A DNA stretch of 52,265 bases from Synechococcus sp. AG-670-B23 (GTDB lineage: Bacteria; Cyanobacteriota; Cyanobacteriia; PCC-6307; Cyanobiaceae). Below the pieces are notes generated by a model that was not told the origin of the DNA, ran no database searches, and saw only the letters and a list, made by a program, of their open reading frames with translations. Location of the stretch: positions 1 through 52,265 of the forward strand of contig QCSL01000012.1 of the NCBI GenBank assembly GCA_003209165.1, given 5' to 3'. The number at the start of each line of letters is the position of its first letter. Position 1 is the stretch's first letter. Position numbers and translations under genes: made by a program. Shown here one piece after another: positions 33,744-41,958 of the stretch.

Positions 33744-34742
33744 TCAGGCAGCTTGGAGAGAACCAGCCACGGAAACACGCAGGGTGTCAGCACCCATTGC
33801 GAGTTTGCCGACCACAAGATCACCTTGGTATTGGACGTTAAAGTCACCAGAGGTGGTTTGGATCGAAGGAGCCACGGAGGTGAGAACACCAGCGGCTTCG
33901 CGGTGGAACACCAGACCAGCAAGGTTGGTGTTGTTCACTGCGTAGTCGTTGTTTTCACCAGTGACAGCAGCGTTGTTCGATGCAGTCTTGCCGTACTGAG
34001 TAGCCAGCACGTTGGACTTCAGGATTCGGATTCCGGCGATCTGGTAGATGCCGTCGCCCGTTGCAAGCGAACCGCCGGAAGCGCCAAGATCCCGAGACAG
34101 GATGTTGGTGTCCACGGAGGAGATCAATTTATAATATTGCGTAGGCGAAAGTACGCAGACCCTCCCGTCCTGGGGGGCATTGCGGGTGTCAAGAGTTGCA
34201 GCAGCGGTGAACAGGCCATCAACGATTGCTTGTGCGTTGTTGGTGTTACCAGAACCGATGTTGACTTGGAAGCCACCAGGCTCACCAGTCACCACAGAGT
34301 TCTCGGTGGCAGCCTTACAAAGGACGCGACAAATGCGGTCGTCCATGTGCAGTGCGAGAGCCTCACCGATCTGCTTACTCAGCTCAGAACGAGTGTCGTA
34401 CTGAGAGAGGATCGAATCCAGATCGTAAGTGAACTGGCTGGAGACAAGAAGATCATCCATCAGGATAATTTTCTCATTTGCCTTCAGTGCGGTATCACCC
34501 AGGATCGGTTGACCCGGAGTGTGATAGCCAGCACTGAGTTTGCCAGTCAGCAGGAACTGCTTGGACTTACCACCACGGAGGGTGTAATTACGGACCAAAC
34601 CTTGGAAAATTGTCGCACTATTGAAGGCAGTAAATACCTCCCCAGAGAACAATTTAAGCGCGGTAGCATACTTAGTTGCGTAAGTATTGCCCTGGTTTCC
34701 ATTCACGGCATTAGGCCGTGTAATGTTTGCCATGTTAGTCAT
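33744..34742 (-). CDS. Major capsid protein (gp10)
   Basis: 332 aa, HK97-type T7 capsid. Conserved stretches are KYATALKLFSGEVFTAF, FLLTGKLSAGYHTPG, LLVSSQFTYDLDSILSQYD and SPTQYYKLISS. Two in-frame starts (34742 and 34733) are possible. Flanked by hairpin-rich DNA upstream and a terminator downstream, consistent with separately controlled high expression. Confidence 0.96.
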   Translation of the reverse strand: MTNMANITRPNAVNGNQGNTYATKYATALKLFSGEVFTAFNSATIFQGLVRNYTLRGGKSKQFLLTGKLSAGYHTPGQPILGDTALKANEKIILMDDLLVSSQFTYDLDSILSQYDTRSELSKQIGEALALHMDDRICRVLCKAATENSVVTGEPGGFQVNIGSGNTNNAQAIVDGLFTAAATLDTRNAPQDGRVCVLSPTQYYKLISSVDTNILSRDLGASGGSLATGDGIYQIAGIRILKSNVLATQYGKTASNNAAVTGENNDYAVNNTNLAGLVFHREAAGVLTSVAPSIQTTSGDFNVQYQGDLVVGKLAMGADTLRVSVAGSLQAA

Positions 34743-34997
34743 GGTTTTAAATAAATAAGGGGTGTATTAGTTTGCGAATCGATTCTTAGTTTTGTCTGTT
34801 TAGGGCCACAGACAGGGCACCGGCACCCAGAGAGTTGTCCACCGCAGTGGGCTCAAAGGGCAATCAGAAGGGGATCCGACTCTGAGGTGTCCCCTTCCTT
34901 CAGCTCTAGGCCCCCTATCCCTAGATCCTTAAACCGTTTCTCGGGAATGGTCAAATGTATAGGGGGTCAGATACAAGGCCTCTGAGGGGGCCAGGGA
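34743..34997 (-). promoter_or_regulatory. Capsid upstream region with stable hairpins
   Basis: No gene was seen. AAGGGGA (34868-34874) pairs with TCCCCTT (34890-34896). CCCCCTAT near 34910 pairs with ATAGGGGG near 34972. A TTGACC box followed 17 bases later by TAAGGA on the minus strand is a weak promoter-like match. Suits RNA processing or promoter elements boosting capsid mRNA, as in T7 upstream of gene 10, but no specific promoter can be proven. Confidence 0.4.
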
Positions 34998-35111
34998 TTA
35001 ACGCTGTTTCAGGTATGCCACACCGCGATAGGTGAGCTTAGTTTTTTTCTCTGCAGCCTTTTGAAGACGGACTGCATGGCGGATCTGAACCTCTTGCATG
35101 AGTAACTCCAT
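34998..35111 (-). CDS. Small phage protein ending in a DUF4278-like TYRG motif
   Basis: 37 aa from ATG 35111, or 33 aa from ATG 35099, which has GGAG seven bases upstream. The protein is basic and ends KLTYRGVAYLKQR, closely resembling the LTYRGVSYAK end of the host protein at 2151-2252. It lies between the beta-barrel gene and the capsid gene. Function unknown. Confidence 0.55.
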   Translation of the reverse strand: MELLMQEVQIRHAVRLQKAAEKKTKLTYRGVAYLKQR

Positions 35112-35179
35112 AAGACCTAGGCCGCGTTCCATGCCTAAGCAGACCCGTCCCTTAAGGGATGAACGTACTTGGAGTTACT
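35101..35179. repeat. 10-bp inverted repeat between beta-barrel and capsid genes
   Basis: AGTAACTCCA (35101-35110) and TGGAGTTACT (35170-35179) are perfect reverse complements about 60 bases apart, with an inner GTCCCTTAAGGGAT near-palindrome (35147-35160). The left arm covers the start of the DUF4278-like frame, so the fold could hide its ribosome binding site. Confidence 0.5.
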
Positions 35180-35531
35180 AAAAATTCCACTTAAGACCAG
35201 CCTTTAGCCCCCATGCTGGATCACCTGAGGTGGTGGAGCCAGCAACTTCGCCATAAACGGAGGCAGAAGGACTGACAGCAACTGAGCCACCCATCTTGCC
35301 ACTGAGTTCAAGCTGACCCGTTTCGCCCTGAAGAGAGACATAGCTTGGCCCACCTTGTAGATACCAGCTATAAACTCCCTCTTCACCTTCGACGCCGTAG
35401 TGAATGTCTGTAACGGTAGCGCCGAGTTGGTTACCGGAATAACCTTGGTTTGCCTCGATATTTAGATAGGGGGAGGCGTGTGCGCCTTGGGCGGCTCCGA
35501 AAAGGAGACCAACAATAAGAATGGATTTCAT
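35178..35531 (-). CDS. Secreted beta-barrel (porin-like) protein
   Basis: 117 aa. A signal peptide (ILIVGLLFGAAQGAHA) is followed by alternating strands: PYLNIEANQGYSG, VYSWYLQGGPSYV, SVAVSPSASVYGEVAG and a terminal LKAGLKWNF. The final aromatic residue is typical of outer-membrane barrels. Only about 100 mature residues, so at most a small barrel. It is placed between scaffold and capsid genes, an unusual spot for a membrane protein. Possible roles are envelope remodelling or superinfection exclusion; not shown. Confidence 0.65.
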   Translation of the reverse strand: MKSILIVGLLFGAAQGAHASPYLNIEANQGYSGNQLGATVTDIHYGVEGEEGVYSWYLQGGPSYVSLQGETGQLELSGKMGGSVAVSPSASVYGEVAGSTTSGDPAWGLKAGLKWNF

Positions 35532-35537
35532 AATTAA

Positions 35538-36377
35538 TTAGAGAAGATCGTTGCTCACCGCTAGACGCGCTTCGACATCAGCGCGGAAAGCAGGATCGGT
35601 GTTGTACATGGGGTTTGCAATATCGCGAGCAAGCTCGGCATTGCTTCTGTAAGGCTGAATAGAAGAGGAAGCTTTCTGTCCGCTAATGAGGGGGGCTTCG
35701 TACCCAACATCACCACGGAAACGATTGTTCAACGCCTCCACTGCAAAGCGAATTGCAGCAGGATTATTAGTTGCAGTAACAGCGTTGAAGTTTTCGATTT
35801 CAGCCTGTTCAAGATTTTGACCGGCCCACGAAATCATTTCTGTGTAGACCTCTTCGCCGCCAATGGATTGCTTAATATCAGCAATCGCTGATTCTTGTAG
35901 CTGGGCTTCCTGAGCGTTAGCAGCGGATTGGGAATAATACTGGAGGTAACTTTTGATGAGATCTTTTTGATCCATCTGAGAGAGCCGATCGATAGCTTCG
36001 TCAGAGATGGTGCCCGTTTCGTCATACTCCTTACCAAGCTGCTGCATGTAGTCAACAGCTTCGTTAGTTTCCTGAGGCTCGGGCTGCTCATTAACGGTCT
36101 CTTCGGTTTCAGTGCGATCATCAGAATCTTCAGTAGTCTCCTGGCCTAGTTTTTTTTCAAGCTCTTTGTAAGCTTTGAGTAACTCTTCGCTAGATTTAAA
36201 CTTGCCATCGATAAGACCGACGCCTTGATTTTCAGCATCTGCCTGTTCAAACTGGCGAGCTTTGTCTTCAGCTTCTGCCTGAGCAATCCGCTCGCCTTGA
36301 GCAAGTGCCTGAGCTTCTGCAGCCTGTTGCTCAGGAGTGAGACCGTCAGAGGTGGTATCAAATGTGGATGTGGTCAT
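35538..36377 (-). CDS. Capsid scaffolding protein (gp9)
   Basis: 279 aa. Highly acidic and helical (AQGERIAQAEAEDKARQFEQA, FKSSEELLKAYKELEKKLG), lacking hydrophobic core segments, as usual for scaffold proteins. The C-terminal helix-rich part includes NPMYNTDPAFRADVEARL. It lies between portal and capsid, as in T7. Confidence 0.9.
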   Translation of the reverse strand: MTTSTFDTTSDGLTPEQQAAEAQALAQGERIAQAEAEDKARQFEQADAENQGVGLIDGKFKSSEELLKAYKELEKKLGQETTEDSDDRTETEETVNEQPEPQETNEAVDYMQQLGKEYDETGTISDEAIDRLSQMDQKDLIKSYLQYYSQSAANAQEAQLQESAIADIKQSIGGEEVYTEMISWAGQNLEQAEIENFNAVTATNNPAAIRFAVEALNNRFRGDVGYEAPLISGQKASSSIQPYRSNAELARDIANPMYNTDPAFRADVEARLAVSNDLL

Positions 36378-36635
36378 TTAGAACTCAGTTACAGTGATGT
36401 CACCAAAGCCCGCACTGCGAATCTTTGGTTTGATTGAATACTTACCAGCATCGCCATCACTGGTGCCGGTGACTTTTTTCTGGACTCCGTACTTAATGTC
36501 TTTGTCCAGACCAGCTTCAATCTCGGTGGGCTCCCAAGCCTGTTGGGTTTCGGGAGCACCTTCATTACCTTTGAATTCGCCTTTAGGCGTCCGTGCCCTG
36601 CGGCGGCTGGGCTTCTTCGGTTCCTGATTGTCCAT
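36378..36635 (-). CDS. Small basic phage protein between portal and scaffold
   Basis: 85 aa. N-terminus PKKPSRRRARTPKGEFKG, C-terminus GDITVTEF. Its first 53 bases overlap the 3' end of the portal gene in another frame and it stops directly before the scaffold start. No family was recognised; the position implies a virion or assembly role. Confidence 0.6.
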   Translation of the reverse strand: MDNQEPKKPSRRRARTPKGEFKGNEGAPETQQAWEPTEIEAGLDKDIKYGVQKKVTGTSDGDAGKYSIKPKIRSAGFGDITVTEF

Positions 36636-38217
36636 CTACAAATTGTTTTGTCATTTCTTCGCCAACAGGACTCTTGGCAAGTTGTCCAATTTGTCCCATG
36701 ACTTGTGCTTGTGCAGCTTGCTGTTGTGCCTGCTGCTGTTCTTGTGCTAGCTGCTCTTCAGTCTTGACAAGACCAAGTGATTCAATACCACTTGCAGCCG
36801 CTAGTCGTTTAATAAATTCAGTTGGATTGATGTAACGAGCAAGAGCTTCTGGACCCATGGTTTGAGCCAAGGTTCCAACAAACTCCATCAATGCCTGGCG
36901 ATCTTGACCACGTCCGACGCCGTTGAGACCAGCGACAATGGTGGGCATCACCAAGCCTTTTGGAAGCGCAGGCAAAAGCTTCTGCCGACGCATCAGTTGC
37001 ATCTTTCGATTGAGGTAAGGAAGCAACAGAGTGGTAGTCAAGTTGCCGTAGATGCCAGCCAACTGTTCAGACAGTTGCTGCTGTACAGCCATCACCTCAG
37101 ACGCAGTAGTGCGCTCGCTGTCACGGACCTCAAGAATGAGGAACGCTTGAGACAAACGCTGCGTCAGGTTTGCAATCATGTCTTGGACTGTTTTAAAGTC
37201 CGCTGTCTTGCCACCTGTGGTGACGACAGACACGTCATCAGCACGGCCCTGAATGATTGCACCGTTGGCACTATTAGCCAGAGATTGCGGCTTGGTAGTA
37301 GAGCTAGGTGACACAAGGAACACAACCTTAGAGGCTGCTGCTGTGCCTTCTACAAGAGACTTCATCAGCCCCTCAAGGCTCACAAGGTCGCCGTAAAACT
37401 CTTCCACGCGGCCACGTCCATAACTCTCACCGTCTACACGGGAAAAGGTCAGCGGAACCCAAGGGCTGCTATTGACTGGACTCGATGAACGAGAGCCTGG
37501 AATCTCTTTGCCGTCGCACTCTTGATACCAGCGATGCTGTCCATCCTTGAGTTCGACGTGGGTTAGGACAACAGCATCATCTGTCTTGCCCTTGTTAGAT
37601 CTGCTGGGGACACCCATCTTCGGGCCATCCTCACCAGGCGCATTTACATTTTCATCAGGAGCTGCAGCTTGGAATTGCTTTGGAAGCATTTCCCTGTCAA
37701 CAATCTCCTTAGTAATGATTTCAGTTACGTTGCCGTCACCATCACGGCACACGACATAGCGGTCGAGAGGATAAACCTTCAGAGCTTTCTTCCCTTGGTA
37801 GATAAGACAGTTGCCTGTCACTACCAGATGCTTCATAGCGTTATGCAAAGCCACACGGTCATTTGATTCGTTGACTTGCTGCATAATGATCCTCTCCATT
37901 TTATTCAGAGAAAGATCAATTTCAGAACGGACAGCATCATCGACGCCAGGAAGCTGGCTTAGTTCGCCGTCGTTAATTTGAAACTTAAAGAAGGGTACGT
38001 TAATGGGGAAGAGTGCAATCAGCAATTTACTGCTGAGCACGTTGGCCGCTCGGGCTCCTGTTGATTGATAAGGGGAATGCAAAGTACCACCCTGCTCAAG
38101 ACCATCCTCAGTGAGAAGGTAAGGCAGGGTGAGAACTGCACAACGTCGTCCCATATCTAGGAACTGTTGCCTCTCCGCTTCGAGACGCATTAAGCGCCCA
38201 TACACAGAGCTTTTCAT
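36583..38217 (-). CDS. Head-tail connector / portal protein (gp8)
   Basis: 544 aa, close to T7 gp8 (536 aa). Conserved blocks are MKSSVYGRLMRLEAERQQFLD at the start, LPYLLTEDG, KLLIALFPINVPFFKFQI and DSERTTASEVMAVQQQLSEQL. The C-terminus is very Gln-rich. Forms the dodecameric DNA entry ring. Confidence 0.96.
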   Translation of the reverse strand: MKSSVYGRLMRLEAERQQFLDMGRRCAVLTLPYLLTEDGLEQGGTLHSPYQSTGARAANVLSSKLLIALFPINVPFFKFQINDGELSQLPGVDDAVRSEIDLSLNKMERIIMQQVNESNDRVALHNAMKHLVVTGNCLIYQGKKALKVYPLDRYVVCRDGDGNVTEIITKEIVDREMLPKQFQAAAPDENVNAPGEDGPKMGVPSRSNKGKTDDAVVLTHVELKDGQHRWYQECDGKEIPGSRSSSPVNSSPWVPLTFSRVDGESYGRGRVEEFYGDLVSLEGLMKSLVEGTAAASKVVFLVSPSSTTKPQSLANSANGAIIQGRADDVSVVTTGGKTADFKTVQDMIANLTQRLSQAFLILEVRDSERTTASEVMAVQQQLSEQLAGIYGNLTTTLLLPYLNRKMQLMRRQKLLPALPKGLVMPTIVAGLNGVGRGQDRQALMEFVGTLAQTMGPEALARYINPTEFIKRLAAASGIESLGLVKTEEQLAQEQQQAQQQAAQAQVMGQIGQLAKSPVGEEMTKQFVDGQSGTEEAQPPQGTDA

Positions 38218-38220
38218 TTA

Positions 38221-38610
38221 TCAGGTAGGGATATTCAGGCCGGTAGATCCAGTGCCACCTCTAGCTACAGCTCCAAGCTTTTTGTCTAGTGGAATGCGAA
38301 GGGCACTCGCACCTTTAGAAGCTTGCTGTAGTTCTTTGCGTTTAGATTTGCGCTTTTTAATTACAGGCTCTTTGTCGCTCTGGCCCTCAATCATCACAGG
38401 CGGTGGGGCCTGTTGCTGCATCATTGTCATCGGGGCCGGGGGTGCAGGAGCAGGAGTAACGGCAGCTTGAGGAGCCGTGACACCAGGGAGCGGCATAGAT
38501 GGAGCTAGGGGAGGTTCAGGAGGCTGTTGCGGTGTTGGCATGGGGTTGTTCTCAGGCTCAGGCAAAGGCTCAGGCTTGGGAATTTTTGGTGGTTTGGGAG
38601 AGCTACACAT
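38221..38610 (-). CDS. Pro-rich tail protein (gp7.3-like)
   Basis: 129 aa. The N-terminal 80 residues are Pro-rich (PKPPKIPKPEPLPEPENNP); then a Lys-rich stretch; the C-terminus LRIPLDKKL and GTGSTGLNIPT resembles the end of T7 gp7.3, a tail assembly and adsorption protein encoded just before the portal. Low sequence complexity limits certainty. Confidence 0.65.
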   Translation of the reverse strand: MCSSPKPPKIPKPEPLPEPENNPMPTPQQPPEPPLAPSMPLPGVTAPQAAVTPAPAPPAPMTMMQQQAPPPVMIEGQSDKEPVIKKRKSKRKELQQASKGASALRIPLDKKLGAVARGGTGSTGLNIPT

Positions 38611-38791
38611 TGTTTAGTTTCGCCAATAGATAATCGACAACACTGCGCTGACCAGATCGATACATGATTCGAGCAATGTCATCTTTGGGGCTTGGTGTGA
38701 ATTGTGGATACATTGCATCTAGCTCTTCGATCAATTTCTTGATTGGCTCTTCGCCTTTGAAGATTTCAGAATGCGTTAGCTCATTAGGCAT
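38603..38791 (-). CDS. Small phage protein, hypothetical
   Basis: 62 aa, charged and helical (IKKLIEELDAMYPQFTPSPKDDIARIMYRSGQ broken by a central Pro). It overlaps the RNR beta stop and the gp7.3 start by eight bases each, so it is clearly part of the operon. No family is assigned. Confidence 0.65.
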   Translation of the reverse strand: MPNELTHSEIFKGEEPIKKLIEELDAMYPQFTPSPKDDIARIMYRSGQRSVVDYLLAKLNNV

Positions 38792-39503
38792 ACTGCGGTA
38801 GATCGTTGTTATTAGTCTCGAAAAACGCAGGCATGACGCTGCGACGAGTTTCTTTCAGCTCATCAGCACGGCCTTTTGTGTAAAGGTTGTCGGACTGACG
38901 CAGCCAAAAATCCTTGTCTAGATACTTGTTATTAGAAGTACCTAGAAGATCCATGGCCCAGTGAACAGTTGCCTTACGAAGCTTGTTCAAGTTCGCAGTG
39001 GGTTTAAGGCCAAGGTCATGTGCGACCATCCCGTGAAGGGCAACGTGAGTAACCTCATCACGGCTGACATCGCTTGCCAAATTGAGCAAACCTGCATCGC
39101 CATTGAACCTGTAATAGGGCAGGAGAACAAAGAAAACTGAACGCTCAAGGATTGCAGTCTTCAAAATTGGATGCTCAGGTGATTCAAGCCATGCCTTACG
39201 GATCATGGCAGCTTCACGCTCAGCTTTCTTATCAACGCCGTGAGCGTCAACAGCGTATTGAAAGCCAAGGTCATGCTTGTTTTCATCGAGCATGTTGGAT
39301 TGCAGGGCTGGTATTACGCCCGGATCATCGGGTAGATCTTTTTCCAGTCCTTGCTGCAGCATCTCTTTTACAGGAAGTTCGAGATTACGCAGCGCAAGGC
39401 AGCGCTTTAGGGTCTCTTCAGACCCCTCAGCAACTACCCCTTTGGTTACCTGAAGCGGGGTCCAGGAACGTTTACGGGATACAATTTTTGTGTATGCAGA
39501 CAT
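38784..39503 (-). CDS. nrdB: Ribonucleotide reductase class I beta subunit (small cyanophage type)
   Basis: 239 aa, much shorter than bacterial NrdB (about 330-375 aa). Metal-ligand motifs LDENKHD (ExxH) and SRDEVTHVALH (ExxxH-type) are visible, as is a four-helix ferritin-like core. Provides the radical or cofactor for the alpha subunit. Family knowledge: the cyanopodovirus RNR was reannotated as a B12-independent class I enzyme with this short beta subunit next to alpha. The gene directly follows alpha. Confidence 0.85.
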   Translation of the reverse strand: MSAYTKIVSRKRSWTPLQVTKGVVAEGSEETLKRCLALRNLELPVKEMLQQGLEKDLPDDPGVIPALQSNMLDENKHDLGFQYAVDAHGVDKKAEREAAMIRKAWLESPEHPILKTAILERSVFFVLLPYYRFNGDAGLLNLASDVSRDEVTHVALHGMVAHDLGLKPTANLNKLRKATVHWAMDLLGTSNNKYLDKDFWLRQSDNLYTKGRADELKETRRSVMPAFFETNNNDLPQYA

Positions 39504-40886
39504 TTACTCGGCACAGGAAGAACAGAATTGCTCCTCTTCATCTAACGCAAATATGTTTCGGTAGTCATCGTCCTCGATGATCGCAGCAGCATCGTCCTTA
39601 CGGAGTGTGTCTGGCTGCACCTGCAAGCTGTAATAGAGAGAGGTTTGTGGGGATGCGAACCAGTCCTGGATAAAGTTTTCATCCATGATGATCATGTCTG
39701 ACCACCAGTTCAAAGAGTATCCATGGAATAGGCCGGTGTCGGTCATCATTTGAACCAGACCATTTGCCACCTTTAGGAACGACTTGTAGCCGACTTCAGT
39801 AGCAATCTCTACGTCACCGTAAGAAACAGTCTGAGTACCAAAGGTGGAACTAACCCGGTCAACCTCGCGGTTGATCGGAGGGGCGATCTCTGGACAAGTG
39901 GTGTTACCACGCAGGTCCGTGTAGTTGTACGAACAGGTCGCCGTTGGTGCGATGGTAAACGCTCGTTCCATGCGGTTGGCACGGGCGATACGTTCAGCAG
40001 CTTCAATACCTTTACGCCACTCAGTTGCAAGCAAAAGAGCAGAGGTATCGCAAAGGGTATAAGGAGTAGTTGTAACAATATCTAGGGCTCTACCAAACTC
40101 GGCATAGGAGACACCATGAATGGATAGGTGATTAGCCAAGCCCAGGATGCCAAGGCCAACCTGACGATCCTCTTCGGGGGAAAGATAGTGACCAGATTTA
40201 TCCACGCCAGTGCGTCCGTGAAGCTCGCACAACTCAGTCATGCCCTGCTGAAAAGCAGGAACAATGTCATCAATGTGCAAAGCACCTGCGTTTACATGGC
40301 TCAACAAACATGTACCTTTGGATCTCAGATATATCTCCAAACATACGTTGGAGTAGATACGCTCACCTTGCAGATCCCATTTCATCTTTGACAACCAAAT
40401 GTCACCATTACGGATGCCATCCAAGATTAGATCCTTGGTTTCTTGAGACGCTTCATTCCACATTTGTTCTGTAACATCAACACAACGCTTTAGCCAAGGC
40501 AATTCTTTACGGCTAACTGTGACGTATTCGTTGATGTCTGGGTGACAAATAGTGCAATGACTGACAATCGCACCGGACCTGTATGTGCCACCTCTACGCA
40601 ACACTTCATTCAAAACAGAAAAGATTTTGAGAAAACTAACAGGCCCAGAACTTATTAAGCCTTTGCCGTTATCGCTGCCTTTAGGACGCAGCTTTGATAC
40701 GTCAAGAGCACAGCCAGCACCAAAGCGCAGAGCATGAGCAGCAAAGGTGATTGCATCACCAATGCCACCCTCGCCGTCATAACTATCTTCAATGGACATG
40801 ACAGTGCATGACACTGGAAGGCGACCTTCAGGATTCTCTTGCCACGATTTCACGCGGCCTGTCTTTGCGATAAATTGTGCAGACAT
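39504..40886 (-). CDS. nrdA: Ribonucleotide reductase alpha subunit (short cyanophage class I)
   Basis: 460 aa. Reduces ribonucleotides to deoxyribonucleotides for phage replication. Active-site Cys in LPVSCTVMS, the NxCxE motif in SNVCLEIY, the phosphate-binding PTATCSYNY and the C-terminal redox pair FCSSCAE are present. It lacks an N-terminal ATP-cone, so allosteric activity control is probably absent. Older annotations of such proteins as class II are probably wrong given the adjacent beta gene. It starts on the MazG stop (TAATG). Confidence 0.9.
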   Translation of the reverse strand: MSAQFIAKTGRVKSWQENPEGRLPVSCTVMSIEDSYDGEGGIGDAITFAAHALRFGAGCALDVSKLRPKGSDNGKGLISSGPVSFLKIFSVLNEVLRRGGTYRSGAIVSHCTICHPDINEYVTVSRKELPWLKRCVDVTEQMWNEASQETKDLILDGIRNGDIWLSKMKWDLQGERIYSNVCLEIYLRSKGTCLLSHVNAGALHIDDIVPAFQQGMTELCELHGRTGVDKSGHYLSPEEDRQVGLGILGLANHLSIHGVSYAEFGRALDIVTTTPYTLCDTSALLLATEWRKGIEAAERIARANRMERAFTIAPTATCSYNYTDLRGNTTCPEIAPPINREVDRVSSTFGTQTVSYGDVEIATEVGYKSFLKVANGLVQMMTDTGLFHGYSLNWWSDMIIMDENFIQDWFASPQTSLYYSLQVQPDTLRKDDAAAIIEDDDYRNIFALDEEEQFCSSCAE

Positions 40887-41278
40887 TAGATAAGATCAGT
40901 AAGGTAAGGGGGATGGTAGTGAGGTGGTTTAATTACTTTTCCAAACTCATTTTTAACGGGCTTACCATCGACAAGCTTGGACATGTTGGATTCAAACACC
41001 CGGTCCAATGCTTCATCGAGAGGCCAGCCCATAGCGGCTGAGTATTGAAAACAAACAAAGACCAAATCCGCTAGCTCTTTGAGAAGATGCTCGCGACTTT
41101 TTGGATTTTGTATGTATTGAACAGCCTCAGCATGTGCCTCCATAACTTCCTCGTACTCCTCCGAAATCAATCTCTGTTGCGTCGTCGCAGTAGCTGGATT
41201 GAATATGCCAATGGGTTGCTCCATCAAACTGCGGAACTTGATTGCTTGGCCCATCAGATCGGGGTGTGTTACTTTCAT
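40886..41278 (-). CDS. mazG: MazG-type nucleotide pyrophosphohydrolase
   Basis: 130 aa from ATG 41278. Helical, with the MazG metal-binding motif SEEYEEVMEAH and second motif ELADLVFVCFQYS. MazG enzymes hydrolyse (d)NTPs or alarmones; cyanophages often carry one, and roles in nucleotide recycling or dampening ppGpp have been proposed. Its start lies 152 bases inside the DUF3310 gene. It is coupled to nrdA. Confidence 0.85.
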   Translation of the reverse strand: MKVTHPDLMGQAIKFRSLMEQPIGIFNPATATTQQRLISEEYEEVMEAHAEAVQYIQNPKSREHLLKELADLVFVCFQYSAAMGWPLDEALDRVFESNMSKLVDGKPVKNEFGKVIKPPHYHPPYLTDLI

Positions 41279-41480
41279 CTTGTGATGCGATTTCGATAAG
41301 TTTGCGGAGGTAGGTTGCTGCCTTTGTAAGATCATCCAGGCGAGACTCGTCATCTTTGTGTCCTGCTCTTACGACATACTTAATAATGTTGCCCTCAAGA
41401 AAGTTAAGATCTTGAGCAATGATGAAGTCCCAGGGTTCAATGTCACCTCGGCGGTAGTGGTGTGGATTTGCTTTGCTCAT
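41127..41480 (-). CDS. DUF3310 family protein
   Basis: 117 aa from ATG 41480. NPHHYRRGDIEPWDFIIAQ and NFLEGNIIKYVVRAG then DLTKAATYLRKLIE are diagnostic of the DUF3310 family, small phage proteins of unknown function sometimes called nucleotide-kinase-like. The conserved domain ends near residue 65. The last 50 residues lie in a 152-base overlap with mazG and show no conservation I can recognise, so they may be a read-on after loss of an earlier stop. Confidence 0.82.
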   Translation of the reverse strand: MSKANPHHYRRGDIEPWDFIIAQDLNFLEGNIIKYVVRAGHKDDESRLDDLTKAATYLRKLIEIASQDESNTPRSDGPSNQVPQFDGATHWHIQSSYCDDATEIDFGGVRGSYGGTC

Positions 41481-41578
41481 GTAGAACTTTGTTGTAAAAG
41501 ATTTCTTTCCAATCAGGCCAGAGGTTGACACCATGTGGGATGTCCATACCTCTGTATGCCCGTTCACTCTGCAGAACG

Positions 41579-41803
41579 TTACGCAGGTAAGTCAGTTCCT
41601 GCGGCGTCAGATTCATGCCATGCGTGGATAAGGTTGTTAAGAGTGTTCTTTAAAAGAAAGTTGTGCTTTAAAAGTGTTTGGCAGATCTCAAGCGTTTGCT
41701 CAGAACTTGCTTTTTCAATGTCGCCTAAAAGTGTGGCGACTTGAAACTCTTGTTCAAGCGTTAGCTTTGTCACTGGGGGAGGAAGTGGGTTCATTGTACT
41801 CAC
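41579..41803 (-). CDS. nblA: NblA-like phycobilisome degradation adaptor
   Basis: 74 aa from GTG 41803, or 71 from ATG 41794. Residues 14-26 (LTLEQEFQVATLL) and 33-39 (SSEQTLE) match the NblA signature with correct spacing: LSLEQxF, 12 residues, SxEQ, then a helix ending LIHAWHE where NblA has LLKHEW. NblA dimers guide Clp protease to phycobilisomes, the light-harvesting antennae of Synechococcus. Phage NblA is known from Ma-LMM01 and from marine cyanophages. It is placed in the position where other cyanopodoviruses carry psbA/hli. The loss of some aromatic/Arg positions of cellular NblA tempers the call. Confidence 0.75.
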   Translation of the reverse strand: MSTMNPLPPPVTKLTLEQEFQVATLLGDIEKASSEQTLEICQTLLKHNFLLKNTLNNLIHAWHESDAAGTDLPA

Positions 41804-41958
41804 GAGTTACACACTGTAATTCCATTGGCCTCACATTAGTTACACACCTCAGGGTAGTAACTATGCAGATCTTTAAACTGGAACAATGATGCTTTTAGAG
41901 TCAGTCTTAGTGATAACTTTTTCATGCCTGGCCGGGTAACAACCACACATGAGGATCT
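41804..41958. promoter_or_regulatory. Divergent regulatory region between nblA and a + strand ORF
   Basis: 155 bp without a gene. On the minus strand GTGTGTAACT occurs twice, at about 41814-41805 and 41847-41838, 33 bases apart, the nearer one overlapping the nblA start region. The same GTGTGTA core is found in other phage gaps. The only clear divergent pair of genes in the prophage shares this region. Confidence 0.5.
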
